A DNA stretch of 64,000 nt, from NCBI GenBank assembly GCA_036743055.1, contig DAINQE010000008.1, positions 1 to 64,000 on the forward strand, read 5' to 3'. Made by a program: the position numbers and the translations under genes. Below are positions 32,915 to 41,554 of the stretch, piece by piece. Position 1 is the stretch's first letter. Each line of letters starts with the position of its first letter. Source of the DNA: Sabulitectum sp036743055. Its GTDB lineage: Bacteria > Fermentibacterota > Fermentibacteria > Fermentibacterales > JCC-6. The notes beneath the pieces are model-generated. The model saw only the letters and a program-made list of their open reading frames with translations, made no database searches and was not told where the DNA came from.

Positions 32915-34560
32915 ATGTCCGAGCCGCTGCCGATGAGAAGATGGAGGTGGGGAACGGGAACATCCGACATGCTTCGCGTTCCCTGCAGGGGGAGGGCCTG
33001 CACGTACTGTCTTACAAGCTGCTCCAGGGCCCGGGCTTCAGCGGCATTCCCGTGGCGGAGGAACAGTGTTTCATCCAGGGCCGCCGGTATGCCAATCTCC
33101 CGATTGAAGCCGTCGGCGTCGCGGACGTCCACCACCCTGATGAGATACGAAACGCCTTCGATGACACATGACCTGCCGTCGAGTATCCGGCCGGCATAGG
33201 TTGCGGCGCCAAGCCCGTCGAGGGCGTACTGGATACCGTGGTTGACCACATCGATGTAAAGAGTGTCTCCGGGAGGCTCCGCAGGAAGGGGAAGGAAATG
33301 GGCGTTCACCCCTGCGTATCTCAGGTCGGTTCCCAGCAATATCGTAAGGTCGACTGGCTTCACCATGAAGGATGTGTCCTCACCTGCTGTCAGCAGGGCC
33401 TGATCCCAGAGGGCCTGGTAGCCCGGCCCGCCTGCGGGGCTCGACCTGCGCACGGTGATCAGAGAGGAGGTCCTTCGGGAGGTTCCGGTCTGGGTATAGA
33501 CCAGTGAGTAGTCCCTGAATGGACCGGACCTGAGCAGGTTCTCCCTGTCCGGAACGCCTGAGCAGTTCGTAATCCATACCCTGGCTGTATCCTGGAGGAG
33601 CAGACCGGTCTCCATGGGAGGGGAAGGAGGAGGTTCAGGGAGAGTGTCCTCCACCCAGGGTGACACTGTTTCCAGAGTATCCGGATCGGGTACTGCCTCA
33701 GGCTCGGTCTCCGGCGGGGCGGAATACCTGAAGACCAGGTATGCGGCCAGGAGAAGAAGCGGCAACCAGAAATACCACCGGCTGTACCATGGAGTTTTGA
33801 CCCTGGAGGTTTCCTTCTTCCTGAGGAAGCTCTCCGAGTGGGACAGAGGAGCGGGTTCCGCGGGTTTGCTCTCAGGAACTGCGAGACTCTCAAGCAGTTC
33901 TCCGGCCTTCCTCAGGCTTCCGGGGCGATTCACCGGGTCGGCAGAGGCCATACTCTGAATCGCCGACTGGTACGCCGGGGGAAGCATCTTCCATTTTCCC
34001 ACCTGCTTCTCCCTGTCGTCGGTGCCGGCGATAAGCCTGAAAAGGAATGATCCCAGGGCGGAAACGTCGCTTCTGGGATCGGATGGTCTTGATTTGCCCA
34101 CCTCGGGAGGAGTGAAGGGGGTAATGGGCACGCCCCTCCTTCCAGCAAGGAGCAGCAGTGTCTCCCCCTGGAGAAGAAACATCTCCGGGCCCAGGTATCC
34201 GCAGATCATGCCCGCGGCCTGAAGGTCCGTTACTATCCTGAGGGCCTTCAGGGTAAGGTCCAGTGCCATGGGATTGGTCATGCCTCCGGTAACCGTCAGT
34301 TTCTCGCAGAGGAACCGGCCGGCACCTCCCTGGAAAAGAAGGAGCTTCCTGCCACCGGGGAGATCCCTGGCGGATGCAGGTGTAAGAAGCCCCCTTACCG
34401 AGGGCCACCTGTGCTGAAATATGCCCTGGGAGCTTGAGATCTCCGCGATCATTTCCTGCCCCTGATAAAGCACCCGGGACAGAGAATAATCCCCTGAAGA
34501 GTAAATCTCCTCCTTCAGGAGCAGGCCGCAGCTTCCCAGGAGGTCAGTATCCGCTGGCAT
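32911..34560 (-). CDS. Membrane pseudokinase with extracytoplasmic LytR_C-like domain
   Basis: 549 residues. Residues about 20-225 resemble a Ser/Thr kinase fold but lack a glycine loop, HRD and DFG. What remains is the late part: TPPEVGKSRPS (APE-like), SDVSALGSFLFRLIAG (the SDVYSLG helix) and NRPGSLRKAGELL. One membrane helix (WYFWLPLLLLAAYLVF) spans 263-278, then a Pro/Glu-rich stalk. Residues about 330-415 resemble LytR_C: RVWITNCSGVPDRENLL to VDLTILLGTDL. The remaining 130 residues are unassigned and carry a LIRVVDVRDADG strand. ATG 34560 overlaps the guaB end by 17 nt and has a weak ribosome site. It is probably a signalling or cell-envelope scaffold; this is inference. Confidence 0.65.
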   Translation of the reverse strand: MPADTDLLGSCGLLLKEEIYSSGDYSLSRVLYQGQEMIAEISSSQGIFQHRWPSVRGLLTPASARDLPGGRKLLLFQGGAGRFLCEKLTVTGGMTNPMALDLTLKALRIVTDLQAAGMICGYLGPEMFLLQGETLLLLAGRRGVPITPFTPPEVGKSRPSDPRSDVSALGSFLFRLIAGTDDREKQVGKWKMLPPAYQSAIQSMASADPVNRPGSLRKAGELLESLAVPESKPAEPAPLSHSESFLRKKETSRVKTPWYSRWYFWLPLLLLAAYLVFRYSAPPETEPEAVPDPDTLETVSPWVEDTLPEPPPSPPMETGLLLQDTARVWITNCSGVPDRENLLRSGPFRDYSLVYTQTGTSRRTSSLITVRRSSPAGGPGYQALWDQALLTAGEDTSFMVKPVDLTILLGTDLRYAGVNAHFLPLPAEPPGDTLYIDVVNHGIQYALDGLGAATYAGRILDGRSCVIEGVSYLIRVVDVRDADGFNREIGIPAALDETLFLRHGNAAEARALEQLVRQYVQALPLQGTRSMSDVPVPHLHLLIGSGSDI

Positions 34561-36019
34561 CTGAGGAGTAGTTGGGAGCTTCCTTGGTTACCGTTACGTC
34601 GTGGGCGTGGCTCTCCCTCAGCCCCGCGGAGGTGATCCGTACGAATCTCGCCTTCTGGAACAGCTCACCTATCGTAGCGGCACCCACATAGCCCATTCCG
34701 GATCGAAGACCCCCTGTGAGCTGAACGAGGTAGTCACTGGCGGGACCCTTGAAGGCCACCATGCCTTCGATCCCTTCGGGAACAAGCTTCTTCTCCACGG
34801 TTGAATCCTGGAAATACCTGTCGGCGCTTCCCCGGCGCATGGCGCCCATGGATCCCATTCCCCTGTAGGTCTTGAACTTCCTGCCCTTGTAAATAATGGC
34901 CTCTCCGGGGCTCTCGGAGGTTCCCGCGAAAAGGCTGCCTATCATAACCGCTGAGGCACCCGCCGCAAGGGCTTTTACAATGTCGCCGGAGTACTTGATT
35001 CCTCCATCGGCTATCACCGCGCCGCCCTGCTTCGCAGCGGCTTCGGCGCAGTCGTAGACCGCAGTGAGCTGCGGGCAGCCAACCCCGGCGACGATCCTGG
35101 TGGTGCAGATGGAGCCCGGACCCACGCCAACCTTCACGGTGTCGGCTCCCAGCTTCATGAGTTCCTCTGTGGCTTCAGGGGTTACCACGTTTCCCGCCAC
35201 GATGGCGATATCGGGATAGAGGGCCCTGACCCGGGAGGTGGTCTCCAGCACGCTCACGCTCTGGCCGTGGGCGGTGTCTATGAAGATGCAGTCAACACCG
35301 GCTTCAACCAGTGCAGCCGCCCTCTCGAGGGCAGCTTCGCCCACGCTGATCGCCGCCGCCGCCCTGAGCCTTCCCCTGGAATCCTTGCACGCTTCCGGGA
35401 AATCCATGGCCTTCTGGGCATCCTTAAGGGTAACGAGACCGGCCAGGCTGCCCTGTTCGTTCACCAGGGGAAGCTTCTCCAGCCTGTGCTTCCGAAGGAG
35501 GACCAGGGCATCCTCGAGACCTGTTCCCACAGGAGCGGTTACCAGTTTCTCGATGGGTGTCATAAGCCTGGCCACTGGGACGGAGCCGTCGGTCTCGAAG
35601 TGATAGTCCCTGTGGGTGAGAATTCCCGCAAGACGGTGGTTCTCCAGAACCGGGAAGCCTGAGACTCCTGTCCTGGAGGCCAGATCCAGAGCGTCAGATA
35701 CAGTGGCGCTGAGATCCAGGGTAATGGGATCCATGATAACGCCGCTTTCCGCTCTCTTCACCGTTCTTACCTGTCGGGCCTGCTCCTCCACCGAAAGGTT
35801 CTTGTGTATAACGCCGAGCCCCCCCTGCTGGGCCAGGGCGATGGCCATTCCGGCTTCAGTCACCGTATCCATGGCGGCACTGAGGATGGGTATGCTGAGT
35901 ATGATATCCCGGCAGAGCCTTGTGTGCAGACTGACCCGGGACGGGTGGACATTGGATCTTCCGGGAAGGATCAGCACGTCGTCGAATGTGAGTGCTTCCT
36001 GTGCTTCTCTTGGATTCAT
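34544..36019 (-). CDS. guaB: Inosine-5'-monophosphate dehydrogenase
   Basis: Oxidises IMP to XMP with NAD, the first committed step to GMP. 491 residues. The TIM barrel is split by two CBS domains (about residues 95-210). The catalytic Cys is in GVGPGSICTTRIVAGVG, the Asp/Gly loop for IMP is GGIKYSGDI, and the flap region ends GMGSMGAM. ATG 36019 follows GGAGGGAAC. It lies in a co-directional cluster but 21 nt after the zinc-ribbon gene. Confidence 0.97.
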   Translation of the reverse strand: MNPREAQEALTFDDVLILPGRSNVHPSRVSLHTRLCRDIILSIPILSAAMDTVTEAGMAIALAQQGGLGVIHKNLSVEEQARQVRTVKRAESGVIMDPITLDLSATVSDALDLASRTGVSGFPVLENHRLAGILTHRDYHFETDGSVPVARLMTPIEKLVTAPVGTGLEDALVLLRKHRLEKLPLVNEQGSLAGLVTLKDAQKAMDFPEACKDSRGRLRAAAAISVGEAALERAAALVEAGVDCIFIDTAHGQSVSVLETTSRVRALYPDIAIVAGNVVTPEATEELMKLGADTVKVGVGPGSICTTRIVAGVGCPQLTAVYDCAEAAAKQGGAVIADGGIKYSGDIVKALAAGASAVMIGSLFAGTSESPGEAIIYKGRKFKTYRGMGSMGAMRRGSADRYFQDSTVEKKLVPEGIEGMVAFKGPASDYLVQLTGGLRSGMGYVGAATIGELFQKARFVRITSAGLRESHAHDVTVTKEAPNYSSDASGY

Positions 36020-36040
36020 GTTCCCTCCTGAAAGAGAGCC

Positions 36041-36394
36041 TCAGTCGGCCCAGTAAATGATTCTTCCGCAGGTGGGGCAGGTATGCACCCTGGAGTTGCG
36101 CTCAGGATCGGAGCAAACGGCGGTGGGAAGCCGTGTGAGGCAGCCAGTGCACCTTCCCATGAGTGCAGGTACCACCGCGTTCCCGTAATGCCTGGTAAGC
36201 TGGGAGTAAAGACCCCTCCATTTCCTGCTTATGCTCTTGCAGTAGGCTTCACGAAGTTCTGTGAGCTCCTCCAGGGCCCCCTCGGTCTTGAGACCCATGT
36301 CGGCCTCTTTGTCGCGGATTTCCTTTCTGTTCAGATCGGCTATCATTACGTCCAGATCGTGAAGACTGATTAGCTTCTCCAGCTGCTTGTCCAT
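36041..36394 (-). CDS. C4-type zinc-ribbon protein (COG1579-like), short form
   Basis: 117 residues. Residues 1-55 are helical (MDKQLEKLISLHDLDVMIAD) like the coiled coil of COG1579 proteins, but much shorter than the usual ~150. The C-terminal ribbon has CTGC at 82-85 and CPTC at 106-109, with GRIIY at the end, as in DksA-like or CT398 proteins. ATG 36394 follows GGAGG; the longer open frame upstream to 36814 is the shadow of the EIIA gene. It overlaps the EIIA stop by one base. Its role is unknown; family members are suspected nucleic-acid or export-apparatus partners. Confidence 0.75.
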   Translation of the reverse strand: MDKQLEKLISLHDLDVMIADLNRKEIRDKEADMGLKTEGALEELTELREAYCKSISRKWRGLYSQLTRHYGNAVVPALMGRCTGCLTRLPTAVCSDPERNSRVHTCPTCGRIIYWAD

Positions 36395-36831
36395 TAATCC
36401 TCCTGCTTCGCCGGCTGGAAGTCGAGAAGCTCGAAGAGCCTCTCGGCGGAGCCGGCGGAGGCAAACTCGTCTCCGTGCTCCTTTATCCGCCCGGCAATGT
36501 GGCTCAGAAAGGCCGCGTGCTCCTCCGGACCGTTCGGCTTCACCGGAGATATGAAAAGAATGACTGTGTGAACCTTCTCCTCGGGCCATCCGATACCATC
36601 GGCGGACCTGCCGACGGCAATGGACAGCTGATCCACAAGAATGCTCCTGCAGTGGGGAAGGGCGATGCCCCGGTGAACCACCGTGGCCCCTACCTGCTCC
36701 CTCACCTCCAGCGCTCCGGCAAGGAGATGCCGGGTCTTCTCCCCGAAGGGGAAAAGCTGGAGAAGCTCCGAAACGGCTTCGTCCCTGCCGTCGGATCCAA
36801 GATCGAATTTGCACAGTGCGGTGTATTTCAA
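36394..36831 (-). CDS. PTS EIIA-type (PtsN-like) regulatory protein
   Basis: Cytosolic phosphocarrier-like protein of 145 residues. The EIIA(Fru/Ntr) active-site block is present: VHRGIALPHCRS with the phosphoacceptor His in LPHC, preceded by VREQVGATV. A later VILFISPVKPNGPEEHAAFLSHIA is typical of the family. The start is TTG 36831 after AAGGGAG; upstream in-frame codons to 36903 overlap the promoter. No sugar permease or HPr is nearby, so a regulatory role (Ntr-type or kinase-linked) is more likely than sugar uptake. Confidence 0.82.
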   Translation of the reverse strand: MKYTALCKFDLGSDGRDEAVSELLQLFPFGEKTRHLLAGALEVREQVGATVVHRGIALPHCRSILVDQLSIAVGRSADGIGWPEEKVHTVILFISPVKPNGPEEHAAFLSHIAGRIKEHGDEFASAGSAERLFELLDFQPAKQED

Positions 36832-36859
36832 AATTCTCTCCCTTGCCTTTTCAGCGTCT

Positions 36860-36887
36860 AATATAGAATACTGCCCATGTCCTGCAA
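36860..36887 (-). promoter_or_regulatory. Predicted promoter of the EIIA-zinc ribbon-guaB cluster
   Basis: On the minus strand TTGCAG (36887-36882), 16 nt, TATATT (36865-36860), 28 nt before the TTG start of the EIIA gene. Confidence 0.5.
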
Positions 36888-36908
36888 GTTTTGAACCGAA
36901 CAACCCGA

Positions 36909-39398
36909 ATGAGTAATATGCTAAGTAAAGAAGAATTCAACACGTATCTTGGAAAAGAGACCTGCTGGGCGATAAGGGGCGAGAACGGCGACCTGCTCGC
37001 CGTGTCCCCAGGTATGGAGTCGCTGGCCGAATCCATCTCCATGAAGGTTCCCACGATGCTTGCACTCCTGGAGGAATCCAGCGAGGGTTTCTGGCCGCTG
37101 CGGCTGGGCGGTGGACTCTTCACCATGCTCTCCGCCGGGATGGGGGAAGGTGTGAAGCTTCTCTCACTCAGACCATCCAGCCCTGAAGAGGTACGCGACC
37201 TGCTCCAGAACGTTACTGCTGAAGAGCTTTTCGCCCTCTGTTCCTCCGATGGAAGGATGATCACCGTTTCATCCAGGTTCAGCAGGCTGTTCGGCGAAAC
37301 GGGCAGTCTGACGGAGGCGTTCGATTCTTCGTCATCCGGGGCAATAGTCTCCGCCCTGAGGAAATGCCTGCTGGAGGGCAGCGTACAGGAGTTCCTGGTC
37401 AGCTGCTCCTCGGGGGGCGACGACGGCTCCAACTACGGTCTCTCCATGAGAAGGCTTCCATCTCCAGGGAAACTCCTCTTCTGCAGGCTTCACGTAACTT
37501 CTGTTGCGGTGGTTACAGGAAGCATGGACCGGAACAGCATGATCAGAACCCTCCTGGAGGAGAGCTTCTGCCCCAATGTGACAATAGACGCCGAGGGGGT
37601 GATTACCTCCATGAATCACGTTGCCAGGGAGATATCCATGGGGAAATGGGGCAGCGACCCAACCGGCAGGGTATTCTTCGAGCTTGTCCACCCGGATCAG
37701 AGGGAGGAGGTGAGGAGCCGCCACGAACAGAGGAGGAAGGGATACGCAGTCCCCTCACGTTATTCCATTCATCTGACATCGGCGGAAGCTTCAATGCCGG
37801 ACTCTGTGGAAGTCTCCGTGGTGTCGCTCTTCGGGCTGGATCGCTGGGTGATCTTCATGCGGCCTTTGCCGTACCCGTCAGAGGATGGAGCGCATTCCCC
37901 GAAGCCGGCTTATGGACATTCCTCCCCAGGCGAAGGCATATCCCCTGAGGAGGCCCTTTCCGAACTGGTAAGGTCCACAGGCGCAACATCGGCGGCTTAT
38001 GTGAACGAAAGCGAAGTACTCACCGCCGGCGACTCAGCCTCCCTGATAAGTGTCATTGACCGCGGGAAACTGGCAACTTCCCAGGGAGGGACCCTCTCGA
38101 AGGGAGTTCACCATCAGAGGATCAGGACACCCTTCGGTACATCGCACCTGCTGCTGGAGACCAGAGGGGAAGAAAAGCCCGGCGGATCATTCATGGAAGC
38201 TCTGGAATACACCTCCAGGATACTGGAGAGACACCATATCGAAACCGTTCTGGAGCAGGAGAGGAAGCTGCTCTCCCTCACCAGGGAGATGGGTCTTGCC
38301 TATCTGGGCAGGAAAGAATCCCTGGACGGGCTGTTAAGCGACTTCGCAAGGACAACGGGCATGGAGACCGTAGTGGTTTACAGAATAGGAAGAACAGGAA
38401 GCTTTCTTGGAGGGGTGGCCGGGGCCGGTGTGGTGGGAACCATACCCGACCTCCCCCTGGATGAGCTCAACACGGCTTCATGGGCATGTCTCCGGGGAGA
38501 AACCGCTCTGTATACCGGTGCCCCCGGGAACGACCTGAGGTTCACTCCAGTGTTCCACGAATCCCAGTCGGAGATAGCGGTCCCCTTCTTCAGGGGGACC
38601 ACCCCCGACGGAGTGGTTCTCCTGGCTTCCTCCGAGAAGGATCACTTCTCCCGTGCCGCAGGGGATTTCATACAGCTTCTCGCCCTTCTTTTCTCCTCCA
38701 GGGAGGAGCTGGGAGAGGGTGATGATCCCGGTCTCCACGAGGAGTCCTCGGCGCTCAGGGATGCCGCCCTGGAAAACCTCATACAGGACATGTCAGGGCT
38801 GCATTCGGCCTTTTCCGCAAGAGCGGAACTCCTGCGGAAGGACCTGGAGGAAAGAACAGGAGATCCCCTCGGGTCCCTGTCAGCCCTGGCGGATGCCGCC
38901 GGATCCCTGGAGTTCACAACCAGATGGGCACTCTGGTTCCTGAGGACCTCGCTGTTCCAGGGAAAACCCAGACAAAGATGGATCGACCCTTCACCGCTGC
39001 TGGAGAGAACCCTTGCCGAAGCAGGCAGACTCAGGTCCTCCGGGAGCTTGGAAATGGTGTTCGAACCTCCGGCCAGCGACCTTGAGGTTTGCACCGACGG
39101 GTCCTTCATTGGCATGATAGCACATTCCCTGATAGCCTGCGTCGTGGGGAACGCCCCCGAATGCAGCAGGATCACCCTGGCCATTCAGTCCAGGGGTGAC
39201 CACTGGTCCTTCAGCATCGACGCCGAAGGCGACAGCGTTCCAGGCGAGTGTCTCTCGGTCCAGGGTCTTCCCGACCAGAGGAACATGGCCTTCCTTCTTG
39301 CCTGGAAGCTGACCGAAGAGCTTGGGGGAACGGTTAGCACCTTTTCCAACAGGGGAAGGTCCACGAAAATAGCGGTAAGGCTCAGAAAGAGCGGATAG
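36909..39398 (+). CDS. PAS/GAF sensor protein with degenerate histidine-kinase core
   Basis: 829 residues, soluble. Residues about 100-180 and 215-320 are PAS-like (LLEESFCPNVTIDAEGVITSMN), and about 435-600 is GAF-like (LDGLLSDFARTTGMETVVVYRI). The C-terminus after about 660 has the length of a HisKA-HATPase unit, but there is no H-box His followed by E/D. The ATP-lid motifs are eroded (IDAEGDSVPGE in place of DNGxG), although LAWKLTEELGGTVSTFSNRGR is still like a G2 region. It is likely a non-catalytic sensor or scaffold. ATG 36909 is used; ATG 36918 is equally possible, and no clear ribosome site is seen. It is divergent from the EIIA cluster. Confidence 0.7.
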   Translation: MSNMLSKEEFNTYLGKETCWAIRGENGDLLAVSPGMESLAESISMKVPTMLALLEESSEGFWPLRLGGGLFTMLSAGMGEGVKLLSLRPSSPEEVRDLLQNVTAEELFALCSSDGRMITVSSRFSRLFGETGSLTEAFDSSSSGAIVSALRKCLLEGSVQEFLVSCSSGGDDGSNYGLSMRRLPSPGKLLFCRLHVTSVAVVTGSMDRNSMIRTLLEESFCPNVTIDAEGVITSMNHVAREISMGKWGSDPTGRVFFELVHPDQREEVRSRHEQRRKGYAVPSRYSIHLTSAEASMPDSVEVSVVSLFGLDRWVIFMRPLPYPSEDGAHSPKPAYGHSSPGEGISPEEALSELVRSTGATSAAYVNESEVLTAGDSASLISVIDRGKLATSQGGTLSKGVHHQRIRTPFGTSHLLLETRGEEKPGGSFMEALEYTSRILERHHIETVLEQERKLLSLTREMGLAYLGRKESLDGLLSDFARTTGMETVVVYRIGRTGSFLGGVAGAGVVGTIPDLPLDELNTASWACLRGETALYTGAPGNDLRFTPVFHESQSEIAVPFFRGTTPDGVVLLASSEKDHFSRAAGDFIQLLALLFSSREELGEGDDPGLHEESSALRDAALENLIQDMSGLHSAFSARAELLRKDLEERTGDPLGSLSALADAAGSLEFTTRWALWFLRTSLFQGKPRQRWIDPSPLLERTLAEAGRLRSSGSLEMVFEPPASDLEVCTDGSFIGMIAHSLIACVVGNAPECSRITLAIQSRGDHWSFSIDAEGDSVPGECLSVQGLPDQRNMAFLLAWKLTEELGGTVSTFSNRGRSTKIAVRLRKSG

Positions 39399-39412
39399 CA
39401 TCCGGAGGTTTC

Positions 39413-40438
39413 ATGCTCACCAGATCGGACTTGATGTACACCCTTCCAGAGGAACTGATAGCCCAGCACCCCCCGGGCGAGAGGGGCGCCAGCAGGCTCA
39501 TGGTCCTGAACCGGGGGGAGCGCACCATCCGGCACAGGAACTTCGCCGACCTGCCGGAGTATCTGGAACGCGGTGACGCAATCGTTCTCAACGATACAAG
39601 GGTGATCAACGCCAGGCTCAAAGGTCACCGCGAACCCACCGGCGGCGCAGTGGAACTGCTTCTTCTGCATGAACTAGGGCCGGATTCCTGGAGGGTCATG
39701 ATCAGACCGGGACGAAGATGCAGGACCGGGAATGTCTTTTCCTTCGCCCACGGACTTACCGCTGTGGTAACCGAAGAGCACGGCATGGGAAGGGCTGATG
39801 TGAAGTTCGAGTCCGCCGGGAACACACAGGAACTGGTAAGGTCCGCGGGGACCATACCCATCCCACCCTATATCAGAAGGGAATCCACCAAGGCGGATGA
39901 CCAGCGGTATCAGACCGTATACGCAACGAACGACGGGGCGGTGGCCGCCCCCACAGCAGGGCTGCACTTCACCGGGGAGAGCCTGGCCGAGCTGGAAAGG
40001 AAAGGGCTCAGTGTGGAATACCTTACCCTCCATGTGGGGCCCGGCACCTTCCAGCCTCTCAGGGAGGAGGTCCTCTCGGAGAACACCCTGGAGGAGGAAA
40101 GGTACTTCGTCCCGGCAAAAGTGCTGGAGACACTCCGAAGGACCCGTTCGTCCGGAGGGCGCATCACCGCCGTGGGAACCACCGTTACCAGAACCCTGGA
40201 ATCGGTGGACATCGACTCCCGGGAGGATCAGTCCGGCACCACCGGCATTTTCATCCACCCGCCGTACTCCTTCAGGAACGTGGACATCCTGCTCACCAAC
40301 TTCCATCTTCCGGGAAGTTCGCTTATATCCCTGGTGGGCAGCTTTGCAGGCCTCGACTTCATAATGGAGGCCTACCGTACAGCCGTTGAGAACCGCTACA
40401 GATTCTACAGCTATGGCGATGCCATGCTTATTCTATGA
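39413..40438 (+). CDS. queA: S-adenosylmethionine:tRNA ribosyltransferase-isomerase
   Basis: Makes epoxyqueuosine on tRNA from preQ1 and SAM. 341 residues, normal length. Family blocks are LIAQHPPGERGASRLMVL near residue 15, GDAIVLNDTRVINARL, TIPIPPYIRRE, AAPTAGLHFT and LPGSSLISLVGSFAG near the C-terminus. GGAGGTTTC precedes ATG 39413. It is in an operon with tgt, the preceding enzyme of queuosine synthesis, separated by one unknown membrane protein. Confidence 0.96.
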   Translation: MLTRSDLMYTLPEELIAQHPPGERGASRLMVLNRGERTIRHRNFADLPEYLERGDAIVLNDTRVINARLKGHREPTGGAVELLLLHELGPDSWRVMIRPGRRCRTGNVFSFAHGLTAVVTEEHGMGRADVKFESAGNTQELVRSAGTIPIPPYIRRESTKADDQRYQTVYATNDGAVAAPTAGLHFTGESLAELERKGLSVEYLTLHVGPGTFQPLREEVLSENTLEEERYFVPAKVLETLRRTRSSGGRITAVGTTVTRTLESVDIDSREDQSGTTGIFIHPPYSFRNVDILLTNFHLPGSSLISLVGSFAGLDFIMEAYRTAVENRYRFYSYGDAMLIL

Positions 40439-40447
40439 GGAGTTGAC

Positions 40448-41554
40448 GTGCCCTACACTTCGCAGAAACCAGCTTCCGCATCGAAGGTTCTGGCGCTGGC
40501 GATCAGGGAAACCGTGTTCGTTCTGGGCTGGGCCCTTCTGGGCGGAGCGGTTCTTCTTCCCTTCACCGCTTACTGGTACGCCGGTATCATCCCCGGGGCG
40601 GTCCTCTCGGCATACGCCCTTGCCAGGATGGAGGCCGTGGGCAGGACAGGCCCCCTGACGGCGCTTGAAATGAGGCAATACTCCGCCAGGGGCAGGAGAA
40701 GGGTCCCTCTCTGGAGAACCTTCGTCAGGATCCTTCTTACCGCGCTCACCGCTCCGCCACTGGCTGTGGGGTACCTTCCAATGGCGTTCAAGGCCAGGCC
40801 GCTCCCTGAACTGGCATCCAGGACCAGGCTGACCTCACTCGACAGGAGGCTCGATCCACGGCCGAGAATGGAGATCGAGGCCTCGGTGAAAGCCGCGCGT
40901 CAGCGGTTCAGACTTCTGGCAGCAGCCCCCCTGGTGGCATCCGCAGCCATGTTCGTGCTTAACGCCAGGGCCCCGGAGGTCATCATGGTGCAGGGAGGCG
41001 GGAACGGGGACGAACTCCCTGAACAGGAAAGGGAACTGCTTATACAGTACCTGGAGCTCACCAACCTCCATCCCCAGGAACTGGAGTACCATGTCAGACT
41101 GGCGAGCCTCTACTACCGCAACGGCATGGAAAGGGACCTTGCGGAGGAACTGGAGATAATAGCCGCCATCGACCCTGAGCATGCAATCCTCATACTGGCG
41201 GACACCACAGGGTTCCACTTCGGGATGATAACCCCGGAGGAGCCGGATACCCTTTCCCCTGACCTGACCGTTCCTGAACTGACATCGGTTGCGCCGGCGG
41301 AGCAGGACTCCGTTCCGGCTGACACCATGGTAACCGATTCCATCGATATCCCCCAGGACACACTGAATGTAACTCTGGAAGGTTCGCCTTCCCCTCCGGA
41401 CACCTCCGCCGCAGACGAAAGTCCCCTTGAGGAAACCCCGCCGGAGACCCTGGAGACCGTAACCGATCAACTTGAGATCGAGATCGAGAACGAAACCGCC
41501 GAACAGGAGGAACCCGCCCTTGAGCCGGACACCCTGGTTCCAGCTGAAGGCTGA
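40448..41554 (+). CDS. Membrane protein with acidic Pro/Thr-rich tail, between queA and tgt
   Basis: Unrecognised protein of 368 residues. Hydrophobic segments lie near residues 15-55 (VFVLGWALLGGAVLLPFTAYWYA) and 95-115, with another near 160-175 (LLAAAPLVASAAMFVL). A TPR-like pair of helices follows (ELLIQYLELTNLHPQELEYH, LYYRNGMERDLAEELEII). The last 110 residues are acidic and rich in Pro, Thr, Glu and Asp. The start is GTG 40448 after GAGGAG. It overlaps tgt by 35 nt. A role in the queuosine pathway (for instance precursor uptake) is conceivable from position only. Confidence 0.6.
   Translation: MPYTSQKPASASKVLALAIRETVFVLGWALLGGAVLLPFTAYWYAGIIPGAVLSAYALARMEAVGRTGPLTALEMRQYSARGRRRVPLWRTFVRILLTALTAPPLAVGYLPMAFKARPLPELASRTRLTSLDRRLDPRPRMEIEASVKAARQRFRLLAAAPLVASAAMFVLNARAPEVIMVQGGGNGDELPEQERELLIQYLELTNLHPQELEYHVRLASLYYRNGMERDLAEELEIIAAIDPEHAILILADTTGFHFGMITPEEPDTLSPDLTVPELTSVAPAEQDSVPADTMVTDSIDIPQDTLNVTLEGSPSPPDTSAADESPLEETPPETLETVTDQLEIEIENETAEQEEPALEPDTLVPAEG

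Noticed and set aside
36395..36814. Upstream extension of the zinc-ribbon frame
   Set aside because: It is the shadow of the EIIA gene; GGAGG and a one-base overlap fix the start at 36394.
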